64,000 nucleotides of DNA from CBDANO01 sp965197665 (GCA_965197665.1 CBDANO010000003.1:496001-560000), one strand, 5' to 3'. Shown: positions 44,041 to 52,446, numbered from the stretch's first letter. The notes: generated by a model not told the origin, from the letters alone. Numbers and translations: made by a program.

Positions 44041-45745
44041 CCCAATCCACCGAAGGGATGATCGTCGCGGCGTGGTGAAGGGGTAAGAAAGTGCCCCTGT
44101 GCTTCTGGGATAATGGTTTTCGAGAGAGGAAACCGACCAGAAACAAGGAGCACCCAACAGATGCTACCACTTGAGGACCCCGACCGCATCCAAATAGCCT
44201 TCGACGACCACCGCCTGGTCAACAATGCCGGGCTGCTCCTTCCGGCCACTCTGGCCCAGCACGTGGGCCTGCGTGAACTCGTTCACCGTCACCTCGACCT
44301 CGGGGATGCGCCTGGGCGGGCGAACGCGGGAGACAAGATGCTGACGCTGGTGGCCTCGGCGCTGGCGGGCGGCGACTGCATTGACGACGCCGATGCGCTG
44401 CGTGCGGGGGGGACCTCCTCGGTGCTGGGGTGCACGGTCAAAGCGCCCTCCACCCTGGGGACGTTCCTGCGCAGCTTCCGGTGGGGCCATGTCCGCCAGC
44501 TGGACCGGGTGAGCCGGGAGCTGCTGGCCCGGGCCTGGGCCGCCGGTGGTGGACCCAGCGACGGGCCGCTGACCATCGACCTGGACTCCACCATCTGCGA
44601 GACCTACGGGTTGGCCAAGGAGGGGGCGCGACACCATGGCTACACCGGCAAGCGAGGCTATCACCCGCTGCTGGCCGTGGCCGCTGGAACCGGCGACGTG
44701 CTGATGTCCCGGCTGCGCGAGGGCCGCGCCAACACCGCTCGCGGCGCCGCCCACTTCCTGCGGGAGACCGTGGGACGGGTGCGCCATGCTGGGGCCAAGG
44801 GGCAACTCACGGTGCGGGCCGACAGCGGTTTCTACACCCACGCCGTGGTCGCCGTCTGTCGCAAGACGAAGGTCCGCTTCTCCATCACCATCCGCCAGCG
44901 TGCCAGCCTGCGCAATCTCATTGAAGCCATACCCGAGGCGGACTGGACGCCCATCCCTTACTGGATGGACGGCGCCGCCGACGTGGCCGAGACCGCTTAC
45001 ACTCCCTTCGGGAGCAAGCCCGATGCCGCGCCGGTGCGGCTCATCGTCCGGAGGGTGAAGCCCGCGCCCGGTTCCCAGCTGGCCCTATTCGCCAGCTACA
45101 GCTATCACGGCTTCATCACCGACCGGGACGGGGATACCCTGCAACTGGAGGCCGACCACCGCCGCCACGCCGAGGTCGAGAATGCCATCCGAGACCTCAA
45201 GTACGGCGTGGGACTCAATCATCTCCCGTCAGGCCGTTTCGCCGCCAACGCCGCCTGGCTGGCCGTCCAGGTGCTGGCGCATAACCTGGCCCGTTGGGCA
45301 GCGCGCATCGGTCTGGGCGAGCAACTGGTGACCACCAAGACCCTGCGGCGACGCTTCTTCTCTATGGCCGGACGGCTTACCCGCTCGGCGCGCAGACTCA
45401 CTTTGCATCTTCCCCGGGGCTGGCCCTGGGCTGAGCAGGCCACTCTCGCCCTGGCCCGACTGCGAGCCATCCCACTCCCAGCCTGACGGCGCTATCCGCA
45501 ACCGACCCAACGCCTCCAAACTCGCATCCGCCCGGTCCGCGAGTGCATCCTGCTGCGTCCGATCTCACTATCACGCGATTCCCAGCCTCCATAGACCGCT
45601 CTCCAGGCCCGGTCCGGCTACTGAAAACCCTCTGCCGTGTCACATCGGTCCCAATGGAGCCCAGGCTTTCTCCCTTGTAGGCTCCCTCATCCCAATTTGC
45701 CCAGCCTTCACGCCTCCCATCGGTGGATTCGGGCAATCAGCTAAG
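44031..45745 (+). mobile_element. IS1380-family insertion sequence
   Basis: Imperfect inverted ends: TCAATCACCCCAATCCACCG near 44033 and, reversed, TGATTGCCCGAATCCACCGA near 45725-45745, around one transposase gene. Boundaries are approximate within about 10 bp, and no target duplication was identified. Confidence 0.55.
44161..45486 (+). CDS. IS1380 family transposase
   Basis: 441 residues from ATG 44161 preceded by CAAGGAGCACCCAACAG. DDE residues: Asp in IDLDSTICETYG, Asp in VRADSGFYTH, Glu in AEVENAIRDLKYGVGL. Full length for the family and uninterrupted. The 3' non-coding part before the right end is about 250 bp. Confidence 0.93.
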   Translation: MLPLEDPDRIQIAFDDHRLVNNAGLLLPATLAQHVGLRELVHRHLDLGDAPGRANAGDKMLTLVASALAGGDCIDDADALRAGGTSSVLGCTVKAPSTLGTFLRSFRWGHVRQLDRVSRELLARAWAAGGGPSDGPLTIDLDSTICETYGLAKEGARHHGYTGKRGYHPLLAVAAGTGDVLMSRLREGRANTARGAAHFLRETVGRVRHAGAKGQLTVRADSGFYTHAVVAVCRKTKVRFSITIRQRASLRNLIEAIPEADWTPIPYWMDGAADVAETAYTPFGSKPDAAPVRLIVRRVKPAPGSQLALFASYSYHGFITDRDGDTLQLEADHRRHAEVENAIRDLKYGVGLNHLPSGRFAANAAWLAVQVLAHNLARWAARIGLGEQLVTTKTLRRRFFSMAGRLTRSARRLTLHLPRGWPWAEQATLALARLRAIPLPA

Positions 45746-46127
45746 GATTGGTCATGGAGTTCCCCAGCCCGCCCAGAGTGCGTCCGGTACGATCTGGTCT
45801 CCGACATTCCAAGTTTGGGACGGGGTTACGCGAAGTCGTAGCTCGGTTCCAGAGACTCCGGGTTGAGCCAGGCTGTGCCCAGGGGGCTGCCCCTTGCCAG
45901 GCTTTCTCTATGGGACACCCATAGGAGCCCGTTGACGCAGGAGCGGGACGTCTCCCGGTGGATCACTCCCACCAAACTGGACAAAATCGAGAAACTTCCA
46001 TTCGACGGACACAATAGACACGGAAAACTCAGGTACTCGTGGGCGGCCGATTTGGGTCCATTCAAGCCAGGCCGGTGAAGCGGACTCAAAATGGGTGTGT
46101 CACGTCGTTCCCGCGTACCCGAACGTA
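45746..46127. other. Non-coding junction region with attachment repeat
   Basis: 382 bp between the IS1380 right end and the serine recombinase 3' fragment. It holds the second 21-bp att-like repeat. No gene is supported. Confidence 0.5.
45968..45988 (+). repeat. Putative attachment repeat (copy 2)
   Basis: Exact 21-bp copy of the tRNA-Val 3'-end/flank sequence at 25192-25212, again followed by RAG. It lies 140 bp from the 3' end of a large serine recombinase gene, a typical position for an att site. The rest of the tRNA is not duplicated. Confidence 0.65.
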
Positions 46128-47033
46128 TCACCAAGCCCGATGAGCGGTTCGATTCTTCTCAGGTGGGCTGGACTTGACGAAATCAAGAACCGAGGCCGAT
46201 TCCGACATCACACCGTCGCTCGGCATGGGGACCGTGTACGTCAGCGTCGCCTCGTCTCCGTCCACCTCGATGCCCTCAACGAAGTTGCGGATGAGCGCCT
46301 TCCGCTCGGGGATCGTCCCGTCCTTCAGGAAGTCCCGGAAGTCCGCAACGTACCGTGCTATCTCCTCGGTGTTGGGAAGCTCCACTCTCCTCTGCTCAAG
46401 CTGGGTCTCGGCGTCCTCTCTCGCAGCCTCCAGCTGCTCCTCACGGTGCCTCAGAGACATGATGCGGGGCGACAGGACCTCCAGGGTCAACTCGCTCGTC
46501 TCAATGGCCTCGTAGAGCTTCTCAAGACGCTTCCTCACGTCGGATAGCTCCGCCTCAACGACCTCCAGCCTGCCGGAAAGCTCTCCGGCCATCGCGTCGA
46601 TCTCCTCGGCCACCAGCGTCACGAGGGCCACGATGGTCTCCTCGTTCAGTATCCTCTCCCTGATCTTCTCCACCACGAACGTCTCCAGCCTCGGGGCGTT
46701 CAGGTAGCGGGCGCTGCACGTCCCCGCTCCCTCTCTGAACAGGGTGCCGCAGATGTAGTAGGCGAACTGGCCGCTCTTGGCTCCCTGGGCCGAGTACGGC
46801 CTGCCGCATACCCCGCACCTGAGCAGACCGCTCAGCAGGAACTTGCTCCCCACTCTACCGGGCCTCTGCACCTTCGGGGCGCGCTCACTCATCGCCTGCT
46901 GCACATCCTCGAACAGCTCCCTCGACACCAGGGCGGGCCACGCTCCCTCTACCCTTACAGGGTCCTGGGCCTTCTCGCCCTTGCTGTTCTTGCCCCATAC
47001 GGCGGTTCCGGTGTACGCCTCGTTTCTCAGCAC
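46128..47033 (-). pseudogene. Large serine recombinase B, C-terminal part
   Basis: About 300 codons: the recombinase domain end (LRNEAYTGTAVWGKNSKGE; PALVSRELFEDVQQAMSERA), a zinc ribbon (LLRCGVCGRPYSAQG, with a second CG...C pair) and a long coiled coil (LEVVEAELSDVRKRLEKLYE). It is split from its N-terminal part (49657-50114) by the 47034-49656 transposon; CTCAGCAC is duplicated on both sides. Confidence 0.9.
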
Positions 47034-47103
47034 GGTTCCGTTTGCTTGTAGTGTCTGCCACTTTTACCGCTTGGGACGGGCTTCTAGAAGCCCGTCCCAA
47101 AAT

Positions 47104-48171
47104 CTAGTTCTTGCCGGGCATCCGTGGCCGGAGCCGCGCCCACGGCGGCGATAGCGTCCGCGCCCCCGCTCTCTTGCCCACCTTCGGATAAACCGGCTTG
47201 GGTGCCTTGAATCCCTTTTGCCTCTTTGCCTTTGGCGGGGCGACTTTGGGCTGTGGCGATTTCGGTTTCGGTTGAGAGTCTGGCCGCACTCTCGCCACTT
47301 CCCGGCGAGGTGCGGCCTCGGCTTTTACCACGTCGGCCCACTCCTTGAACGGCGGTTCTACCTTGGCCCTGTGCCCCGGCGTTTGGTTCCTCAAACTCTC
47401 ATGGTTGCGAAACAGGTTGTAATTGAGTACCCAGCCGTCAAGGTAGTGTTGGCCGGTCTTGCGGCTGTCCATCCCCCGCAAGGTCTTGGTGCGGTCCCTG
47501 AACGTGCCTTGCAACCGTTCCGACAGGTTGTTATTGTTGTCGGCCCGTATCCCCTCGGATTGCACATGGCGGGATTCGGGCAACACGTTCTTGACCGCCG
47601 GCATATAGGATTTCAGCTTATCCGTGGTGATGGTCTTGGGTGGCGTGTCGGCGGCCAAAGCTGCCTTTCTCAAAACAACCCGCGCTGCGTTGGCGTCCCG
47701 CCTGGGCGTAAGGTGGGAAGCCAGGATGTAGCGGGTCTTGGAGTCCATCACGTTCCAAAGCCACATCTTTTGACCGCCCACGTCCACCATCATTTCATCG
47801 GCTACCCAATGCCCGCCGGTCTTGGCCTTGCGGCCGTCCATCTGCTTTAGCGCGTTGGCGGTGTAGTCCCTCACCCATTCGTAGATGGTGGCCTTGCTCG
47901 GCTCATTGGGTAGGTCGTATTCCGTTTTCAGTGCTTCGGCAATTTTCTTGTAGCTCTTGCCGTCGAAATAGTCCCTGATCGCAGAACCCATAAGCTCCGC
48001 GTCCATCCGCCGCCCTTCGGCCTTGCCGCCAGCCCGAAACGCCTTCTTGCAGGTCTTACAGAAATAGCGTTGCTCGCCCTTTTGGAAGCCGTGCTTCTTA
48101 ACCTTGTCACCGTGGCAGTCCGGGCAATTGACGCTGTAGGTTGTAGTCGTGGTTTCCGTAAATTCAGCCAT
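47104..48171 (-). CDS. IS6/IS240-type DDE transposase with zinc ribbon
   Basis: 355 residues from ATG 48171. An N-terminal zinc ribbon (CPDCHGDKVKKHG...CKTCKKAF) is followed by an HTH (YKKIAEALKTEYDLPN; SKATIYEWVRDY). The catalytic core has Asp in HWVADEMMVDVGG, Asp in TITTDKLKSY and Glu in NNLSERLQGTFRDRTKTL. The C-terminal about 70 residues are Pro/Lys-rich (QPKPKSPQPKVAPPKAKRQK), unusual for IS6 and perhaps DNA-binding. It lies 70 bp inside the left end. Confidence 0.8.
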   Translation of the reverse strand: MAEFTETTTTTYSVNCPDCHGDKVKKHGFQKGEQRYFCKTCKKAFRAGGKAEGRRMDAELMGSAIRDYFDGKSYKKIAEALKTEYDLPNEPSKATIYEWVRDYTANALKQMDGRKAKTGGHWVADEMMVDVGGQKMWLWNVMDSKTRYILASHLTPRRDANAARVVLRKAALAADTPPKTITTDKLKSYMPAVKNVLPESRHVQSEGIRADNNNNLSERLQGTFRDRTKTLRGMDSRKTGQHYLDGWVLNYNLFRNHESLRNQTPGHRAKVEPPFKEWADVVKAEAAPRREVARVRPDSQPKPKSPQPKVAPPKAKRQKGFKAPKPVYPKVGKRAGARTLSPPWARLRPRMPGKN

Positions 48172-48212
48172 GCCTACCTCACCGCCCAATGGCGAGAACG
48201 ATTGCGATTGTG

Positions 48213-48509
48213 CTAAACTTGGTCATTCGGTGTTCCTGAATGGTGGGCTGATGGTGCTATCTGAGAATACGGCGGTTCTTCTCGCGGTGATTCTTCTTCT
48301 ATTGGCTGTGTTGCAGGTTGTGATTCACCAACAACTCTATAAGCAAATAGCAGGACTAAAATCACAATTACAACAGCCACAACAGCCGACGCAGGCTTTG
48401 GCCATGGGACCTCGAACTTTTGGAGCACCGCTTGAAGCACCCCCAGGGCCACCCCCGCTATCAACAAAGCAATAATCAGCGCTACCCCAAGAAAGACTAG
48501 ACCTTCCAT
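48213..48509 (-). CDS. Small two-helix membrane protein (cargo)
   Basis: 98 residues with two predicted membrane segments (LVFLGVALIIALLIAGVALG; SAVVAVVIVILVLLFAYRVV) and an acidic tail (EEESPREEPP). GAGGGCAG precedes the ATG. An opposite-strand frame also codes a membrane-like helix, but this one has the better ribosome site. No family known. Confidence 0.5.
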   Translation of the reverse strand: MEGLVFLGVALIIALLIAGVALGVLQAVLQKFEVPWPKPASAVVAVVIVILVLLFAYRVVGESQPATQPIEEESPREEPPYSQIAPSAHHSGTPNDQV

Positions 48510-48527
48510 CTGCCCTCATTAGTTGTA

Positions 48528-48564
48528 GACGCCCCGGAGAGAGTTGACAGCGCTCCGGGGCGTC
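48528..48564. terminator. Perfect 12-bp stem hairpin
   Basis: GACGCCCCGGAG pairs with CTCCGGGGCGTC over a 13-base loop; TCTATTT follows on the plus strand. It separates the membrane protein gene from the nested element. Confidence 0.55.
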
Positions 48565-48627
48565 TCTATTTAGCCAAACCTCCCCGTCCGCTCGTACCAC
48601 GCCTTGTTCGGTTCCGTTTGCTTATAG

Positions 48628-48785
48628 GGCTTGGCCTTGCCTCCGGCCCGGAATTTCTTTCCGCAGCCGTTACAGCGATAGCGTTGCTCCCCCTTCTGCG
48701 TTCCGGCCTTGTGGACGCGCTGGGAGTCACACTCGGGGCAAGCGACGACGTAGGTGGTGGTCGTGGTTTCGGTGAATTTCGTCAT
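48628..48785 (-). pseudogene. 5' fragment of a second zinc-ribbon transposase
   Basis: MTKFTETTTTTYVVACPECD followed by KGEQRYRCNGCGKKFRAGGK is clearly homologous to the N-terminus of the 47104-48171 transposase, but it is cut by the element end at 48627. It lacks the catalytic core, so this element would need the full transposase in trans. Confidence 0.85.
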
Positions 48786-48796
48786 GTTGGCCCCGC

Positions 48797-49441
48797 CTAT
48801 CTGGCCGCTTGGCGGCGGTATCCAAACCTGCGCGGGCGGTAGGGGCTCTTGTCGGCGTTATTGCCTGCTTGGGGACCTGAGTTGCTGGGGTTTGATTCCA
48901 GATGGACGAGGCTGACTAGGTCCTGGAACTCGTTGACCATCCGGCGGACTTCGCGCTCGTTCGTATCAATGAGCTTTTTTAGGTAGGCTTCGCCTTCGGC
49001 GGCTTCTTCACGGGTGTCAACGGGTTCGAACCATACGAGGAGGGGGTTCTTGTCGGCTGTGCTCCTGGCTTTACCGTCGCGGTGCTCGCCCATCCGTTCT
49101 CTAAGTTCGCGGGTGTGTCCTGCGTAGAACTTGCCGTCGTCCAGTTTGAGGATATAGATGAAGAAGACGTCGCCCTCCTGGTCCGCGGCGTCCCACTTAG
49201 GATTGGACTCGGGTTCGTACCTGGAGGGGCGAGTAGCGGGCGCGGTTTGGCCGCGGCCGGTGGGATTGCAGCTGCGGCAAAAGCGGTACTTGGCGTCCTT
49301 GTATTTTCCGCAACTGGAGCACTGGTCGACCTCGCCTTTCTGCTTGGCGGTGTTGTGGGGAGCGCAGAGCTCGAACCACCGAGGAATGGTCTCGTCGCAG
49401 TCTTGGTATCCGCAGGTTTTGCCCGATTGCCTGGTAGTCAT
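48797..49441 (-). CDS. GIY-YIG endonuclease domain protein with zinc ribbons
   Basis: 214 residues. Residues 1-60 contain Cys/His pairs (CGYQDCDETIPRWFELCAPH; CSSCGKYKDAKYRFCRSC). The GIY-YIG fold follows: FFIYILKLDDGKFYAGHTRE, with Arg in LRERMGEH and a later Glu in TREEAAEGEAYLKKLI. Such nucleases nick or cut DNA as homing or repair enzymes. It is cargo between the right end and the transposase fragment of the nested element, and could assist transposition or be a selfish passenger. Confidence 0.8.
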   Translation of the reverse strand: MTTRQSGKTCGYQDCDETIPRWFELCAPHNTAKQKGEVDQCSSCGKYKDAKYRFCRSCNPTGRGQTAPATRPSRYEPESNPKWDAADQEGDVFFIYILKLDDGKFYAGHTRELRERMGEHRDGKARSTADKNPLLVWFEPVDTREEAAEGEAYLKKLIDTNEREVRRMVNEFQDLVSLVHLESNPSNSGPQAGNNADKSPYRPRRFGYRRQAAR

Positions 49442-49524
49442 GTTGGCTGCCTCTTGGTCAGAGTTTTGTTAGTGTACGAACTGTCTAGCTGTAGATACCA
49501 CATACGCCAAAAGCAAACGGAACC

Positions 49525-49612
49525 GGTCCACGCTCTCGCTGTCCAGTGCCTTGAGAAACGTCAGGTTGTCCCTGATGAATACCGTCCGGTTCAGGCTATC
49601 GGTGTTGACCAT
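49525..49612 (-). pseudogene. N-terminal fragment of a DNA methyltransferase-like gene
   Basis: ATG at 49612 reads MVNTDSLNRTVFIRDNLTFL and KALDSESVD before the nested element begins. This matches the start of site-specific DNA methyltransferases (NRT-I-DNL-L...SVDLIYxDPPF). The DPPF catalytic motif itself is lost. It shows that the outer transposon once carried a methyltransferase as cargo. Confidence 0.5.
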
Positions 49613-49656
49613 CGTGGTATGCTATCATAGGTCAGACACTACAAGCAAACGGAACC

Positions 49657-50114
49657 CTCAGCACGTAGTGGAGCGTTCCCTTGTACCAGCGCTTGCCCCG
49701 GTTGGTGACGCCCCGGTCATTAAGCTCTTTGCATAACTCCTTGAGGCCGCTGCCCCGCAGGGACTTCTCGAATAGCTCCCTCACCACCGGGGCTGTGGCC
49801 GGGTCAACCTCCAGCGTGGGACGCTCCTTCGCCCCGTCGCTGACCTTGATCTTCCTGTAGCCGAAGGGGGCGTTCGAGCCTAGGAAGAAGCCTCTAGAAG
49901 CGGCCTCCCTCATTCCCCGTACGACCTCCTGCGCCAAATTTTCGCTGTAATATTCGTCCACGCTCTCGATGATGCCCTCAAGCAGCCTGCCGGTGGCGTT
50001 ATCCTCGGCCTGCTCGGTGATGGACACCACTCTGATGCCCTTGCGCCGCAACTGGGACTTGAAGGCGACGGCGTGCTCCCGTTTCCTGGTGAAGCGGCTG
50101 AATTTCCAGACCAA
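49657..50114 (-). pseudogene. Large serine recombinase B, truncated N-terminal part
   Basis: LVWKFSRFTRKREHAVAFKS, EQAEDNATGRLLEGIIESVD and ENLAQEVVRGMREAASRGFF belong to the resolvase domain C-half; APFGYRKIKVSDG begins the recombinase domain. The first about 60 residues with the catalytic Ser are missing, because the sequence is fused directly to the 3' end of recombinase A (near 50118). The 3' end is cut by the transposon at 49656. Confidence 0.9.
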
Positions 50115-51739
50115 GATTTGTTAGACGCAACTGCGACGTAATCAGGCTCAGGGGAATCGGGTTCAGGAGAATCAGGGTCTGAGGAATCATCGTCGATGGG
50201 TATAGCCAGCGTGATGTCCACGTTGTTGTCCCTGTCGATGACGACCTGCTCCACGACCATCTGGAGAAGCTCCTTGCGCTGCTCATCGGTCAGCTCGTCG
50301 ATGCCCTGGCCGACGTTCCTCGCCCACGTCAGGACAGTCTCCATCAGCCGCCGCTTCTCAGTTCCGCTCGCCTCCCGTGCCCGGTAATCGTCCAGCTTCG
50401 CTCTGGCGCTCTCAAGCCGCTCGGTGATGAACTTGCGCTGATGGTCGAGCTGGGCTTCGGTGATCTTCCCTGATACGAACAGCCTTATGGCCCGGTCCTC
50501 TTCCATCTGGATGCTCCGCAGGTCTCGCTCGGCCTGGGCTATCTCCTCCTCCAATCCGCCGCCCTCCTGGGCATCGAGGGTGTCGATACCGGCGACGATC
50601 AGGTCGGGATTCTGAAGCACCCGCTTGACCTCGCTCCATATCGGCTCCTCCAACCGCTCGGCCCTGATGTAGTGACGCTCCCGGCAGCGCAGGCGCAGGC
50701 TCTGCATCCCGTTGCACTTGTAGTATCGGCGGGGGACGGGCAGGTCGTAGCGGTACTTCTTGCCGTTGCGAACGTTGGTGGTCCTCCAGGTGGACTTGGC
50801 ATGGAAGTTGTGGCCGCACTCGCTGCATTTCAGCAGGTGCTGCAACAGGTAGAGCACCTTCGTGTTCCTCCCGGCCGTCCTGCTCCGCTGCTTCTTCAGC
50901 TTCTGCGCCCGTCCCCAGGTCTCCTCGTCCACCAGCGGCGGGACCGGGATCTCTATCCAGGTGTCCCTCGGCTGGTCGTAGGACTTCGTCCCGTCCTCGG
51001 TGGAGATGTGACGCTCCTTTCCGTAAACCCACGTGCCCGTGTAGGTGGCATTCGCCAGAACGTAATGGATGTAGGACTGACGCCACAGCAGCTTGCCGGT
51101 CTGGGTGGGGATTCCCTCGTCGGTCAGCCGCACGGCAATCGAGGGGGACCCCATCCCCTCATTGACGTACATGTCGAAGATGCGGCGGACGACCTCCGCC
51201 TGCTCCTCAACCACCTCGGGCCTGCCGTCGTCTCCGATGCGGTATCCGTAGGGGAGGCCGCCGGTGGGCACCCGTCCCTGCTTGGCCGTCCCCCGCTTGC
51301 CCATGGTGGATCGCTCCCGGAAGTTGTCCAGCTCTATCTTGCCGATGGCCGCCATGAGTCCGAAGGTCTTCATGTCGATGGCGTCCATGACGGCTTCGAG
51401 CCGTATCTGGTGAGCCTCGACGACCTCCATGAGGGCGGCGGCGGGGTACATGCCCCGGCTGAGGCGGTCAGACTTCCAGCACACGATGGTGTCGAAACGT
51501 CCGCGTCTGGCGTCGGCCAGCATCCGCTGGAACTCGGGGCGCTTCTTGGACCAGCCCCTGCCCACCTCCTGGTAGCGGGCGGTGATGGTCAGCCCTTTGC
51601 CCTCGCAGTAGGCTTCCATCTCGCCCGTCTGCTCGGAGATGGAGGTCTTGTCCTCCCCGTCCTGGCTCTTGTCCGACACGCGGGCGTAGATGGCCGCCCG
51701 GTTCCCCTCCGTCTTTCTATAGGTGGTCTTAGCCATCAC
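49910..51739 (-). CDS. Large serine recombinase A
   Basis: 609 codons, of which about 538 are genuine. Catalytic Ser22 in IYARVSDKSQ, WKSDRLSRG (residues 88-96), the recombinase domain (GLPYGYRIGDDG; YVLANATYTGTWVYG), a zinc ribbon (LLKCSECGHNFHAK...RLRCRERH) and a coiled coil. From about 50118 the frame runs out of phase through the truncated recombinase B, so the last about 70 residues (NSAASPGNG... onward) are an artefact of the fusion. Probably the integrase of the element to the right. The ATGs at 51739 and 51736 follow AGGAGTG. Confidence 0.88.
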   Translation of the reverse strand: MMAKTTYRKTEGNRAAIYARVSDKSQDGEDKTSISEQTGEMEAYCEGKGLTITARYQEVGRGWSKKRPEFQRMLADARRGRFDTIVCWKSDRLSRGMYPAAALMEVVEAHQIRLEAVMDAIDMKTFGLMAAIGKIELDNFRERSTMGKRGTAKQGRVPTGGLPYGYRIGDDGRPEVVEEQAEVVRRIFDMYVNEGMGSPSIAVRLTDEGIPTQTGKLLWRQSYIHYVLANATYTGTWVYGKERHISTEDGTKSYDQPRDTWIEIPVPPLVDEETWGRAQKLKKQRSRTAGRNTKVLYLLQHLLKCSECGHNFHAKSTWRTTNVRNGKKYRYDLPVPRRYYKCNGMQSLRLRCRERHYIRAERLEEPIWSEVKRVLQNPDLIVAGIDTLDAQEGGGLEEEIAQAERDLRSIQMEEDRAIRLFVSGKITEAQLDHQRKFITERLESARAKLDDYRAREASGTEKRRLMETVLTWARNVGQGIDELTDEQRKELLQMVVEQVVIDRDNNVDITLAIPIDDDSSDPDSPEPDSPEPDYVAVASNKSWSGNSAASPGNGSTPSPSSPSCGARASEWCPSPSRPRITPPAGCLRASSRAWTNITAKIWRRRSYGE

Positions 51740-51805
51740 TCCTCCTTACGTACGAACCCGTCTCCCACATGCCCGGAGCCGCTGAGCAGGTAGTCCCGTT
51801 TGGTC

Positions 51806-52192
51806 TCAGGCTACCTCGACATCAGTGAGGTCGAAGTCTCCACCCTTGAACAGGAGAGGCTCCCGGGTGGCTTCGGCAAGGGCGTAGGCGAAGCAGTCGC
51901 CGAAGTTCAGTCCCGCCGGGTGGTTGCCCTTGCCGAACCTTCGCCAGGCCCTGCGCGCCGCCTGTGCCTGGTCAGGGGTGACCGGCTCCAGTTCGATCTC
52001 GGCCTCTTGCAGGAAGGAATCAAGCTCGTATCCGGCAGCGGCGCCGCTGCGACTTTCGAGGACGATGGTCGTTTCCAGGAGAGTGGCGGCGGACATGCGG
52101 CGGGAAGATGCCGTCGTGATGGCCGATGCGAAGCGTTCCGCGTCCGGCTCGTGGAAAAGGATGGCAAGGACCGCCGACGTGTCTACAATCAC
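51806..52192 (-). CDS. vapC: VapC family toxin (PIN domain)
   Basis: 128 residues. PIN-domain acidic residues are in order: Asp4 (MIVDTSAV), Glu in AATLLETTIV, Asp in LNFGDCFAYALA and Asp in KGGDFDLTDV. VapC is an RNase. Its start overlaps the VapB stop by 4 bp (ATGA). Confidence 0.95.
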   Translation of the reverse strand: MIVDTSAVLAILFHEPDAERFASAITTASSRRMSAATLLETTIVLESRSGAAAGYELDSFLQEAEIELEPVTPDQAQAARRAWRRFGKGNHPAGLNFGDCFAYALAEATREPLLFKGGDFDLTDVEVA

Positions 52193-52446
52193 TTTGGCAA
52201 CCCCCGTTCGTCGTACAGGAAATCGCCGTGCTCGACGGCGGAAGGGCCGTCGCGCAACATGCTTGCGCAGCGTTTTCCGATGGCGAGAAGTCGCTGAACG
52301 CGGGCCTCGGCGCTGCGCTCGCTCCTCTCGCGCTCCAGTCGCTCCCTGAGAGCCACCGTGATCGCGCCGGTCATGGTATCACCGGTGAGTTGCGCCAGCT
52401 CGCTGGCGAGCCGGCACGTCTCCTCGTTCTTTATGTTGATGCTCAC
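52189..52446 (-). CDS. vapB: VapB family antitoxin
   Basis: 85 residues. The N-terminus MSINIKNEETCRLASELAQL and TGDTMTGAITVALRERLE is the ribbon-helix-helix/Rv0623-like antitoxin type; the C-terminal FLYDERGLPK wraps the toxin. First gene of the vapBC operon, so likely autoregulated. Confidence 0.93.
   Translation of the reverse strand: MSINIKNEETCRLASELAQLTGDTMTGAITVALRERLERERSERSAEARVQRLLAIGKRCASMLRDGPSAVEHGDFLYDERGLPK

Larger units (their letters stand above)
48610..49524 (-). mobile_element. Nested second GGTTCC element (915 bp) carrying GIY-YIG gene
   Basis: GGTTCCGTTTGCTTATAG at the left and AAGCAAACGGAACC at the right bound a GIY-YIG gene and a 5' transposase fragment. The flanks (CCTTGTTC / GGTCCACG) do not match, so the insertion was followed by a deletion. 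It sits inside the larger 47034-49656 element and breaks a methyltransferase gene. Confidence 0.75.
47034..49656 (-). mobile_element. IS6-like cargo transposon with 8-bp target duplication
   Basis: 2,623 bp. The ends are perfect 24-bp inverted repeats starting GGTTCCGTTTGCTTGTAGTG. CTCAGCAC is duplicated at 47026-47033 and 49657-49664. Joining the flanks restores an uninterrupted recombinase reading (YKGTLHYVLR-NEAYTGTAV). It holds a DDE transposase at one end, a small membrane protein gene, a methyltransferase start fragment and a nested second element. The GGTTCC-type end and 8-bp duplication agree with the IS6 family. Confidence 0.85.

Noticed and set aside
48149..48475. Plus-strand small membrane protein overlapping the minus-strand one
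   Set aside because: Both frames give a hydrophobic helix; the minus-strand gene has the better ribosome site and lies in operon orientation, so only that one is called.
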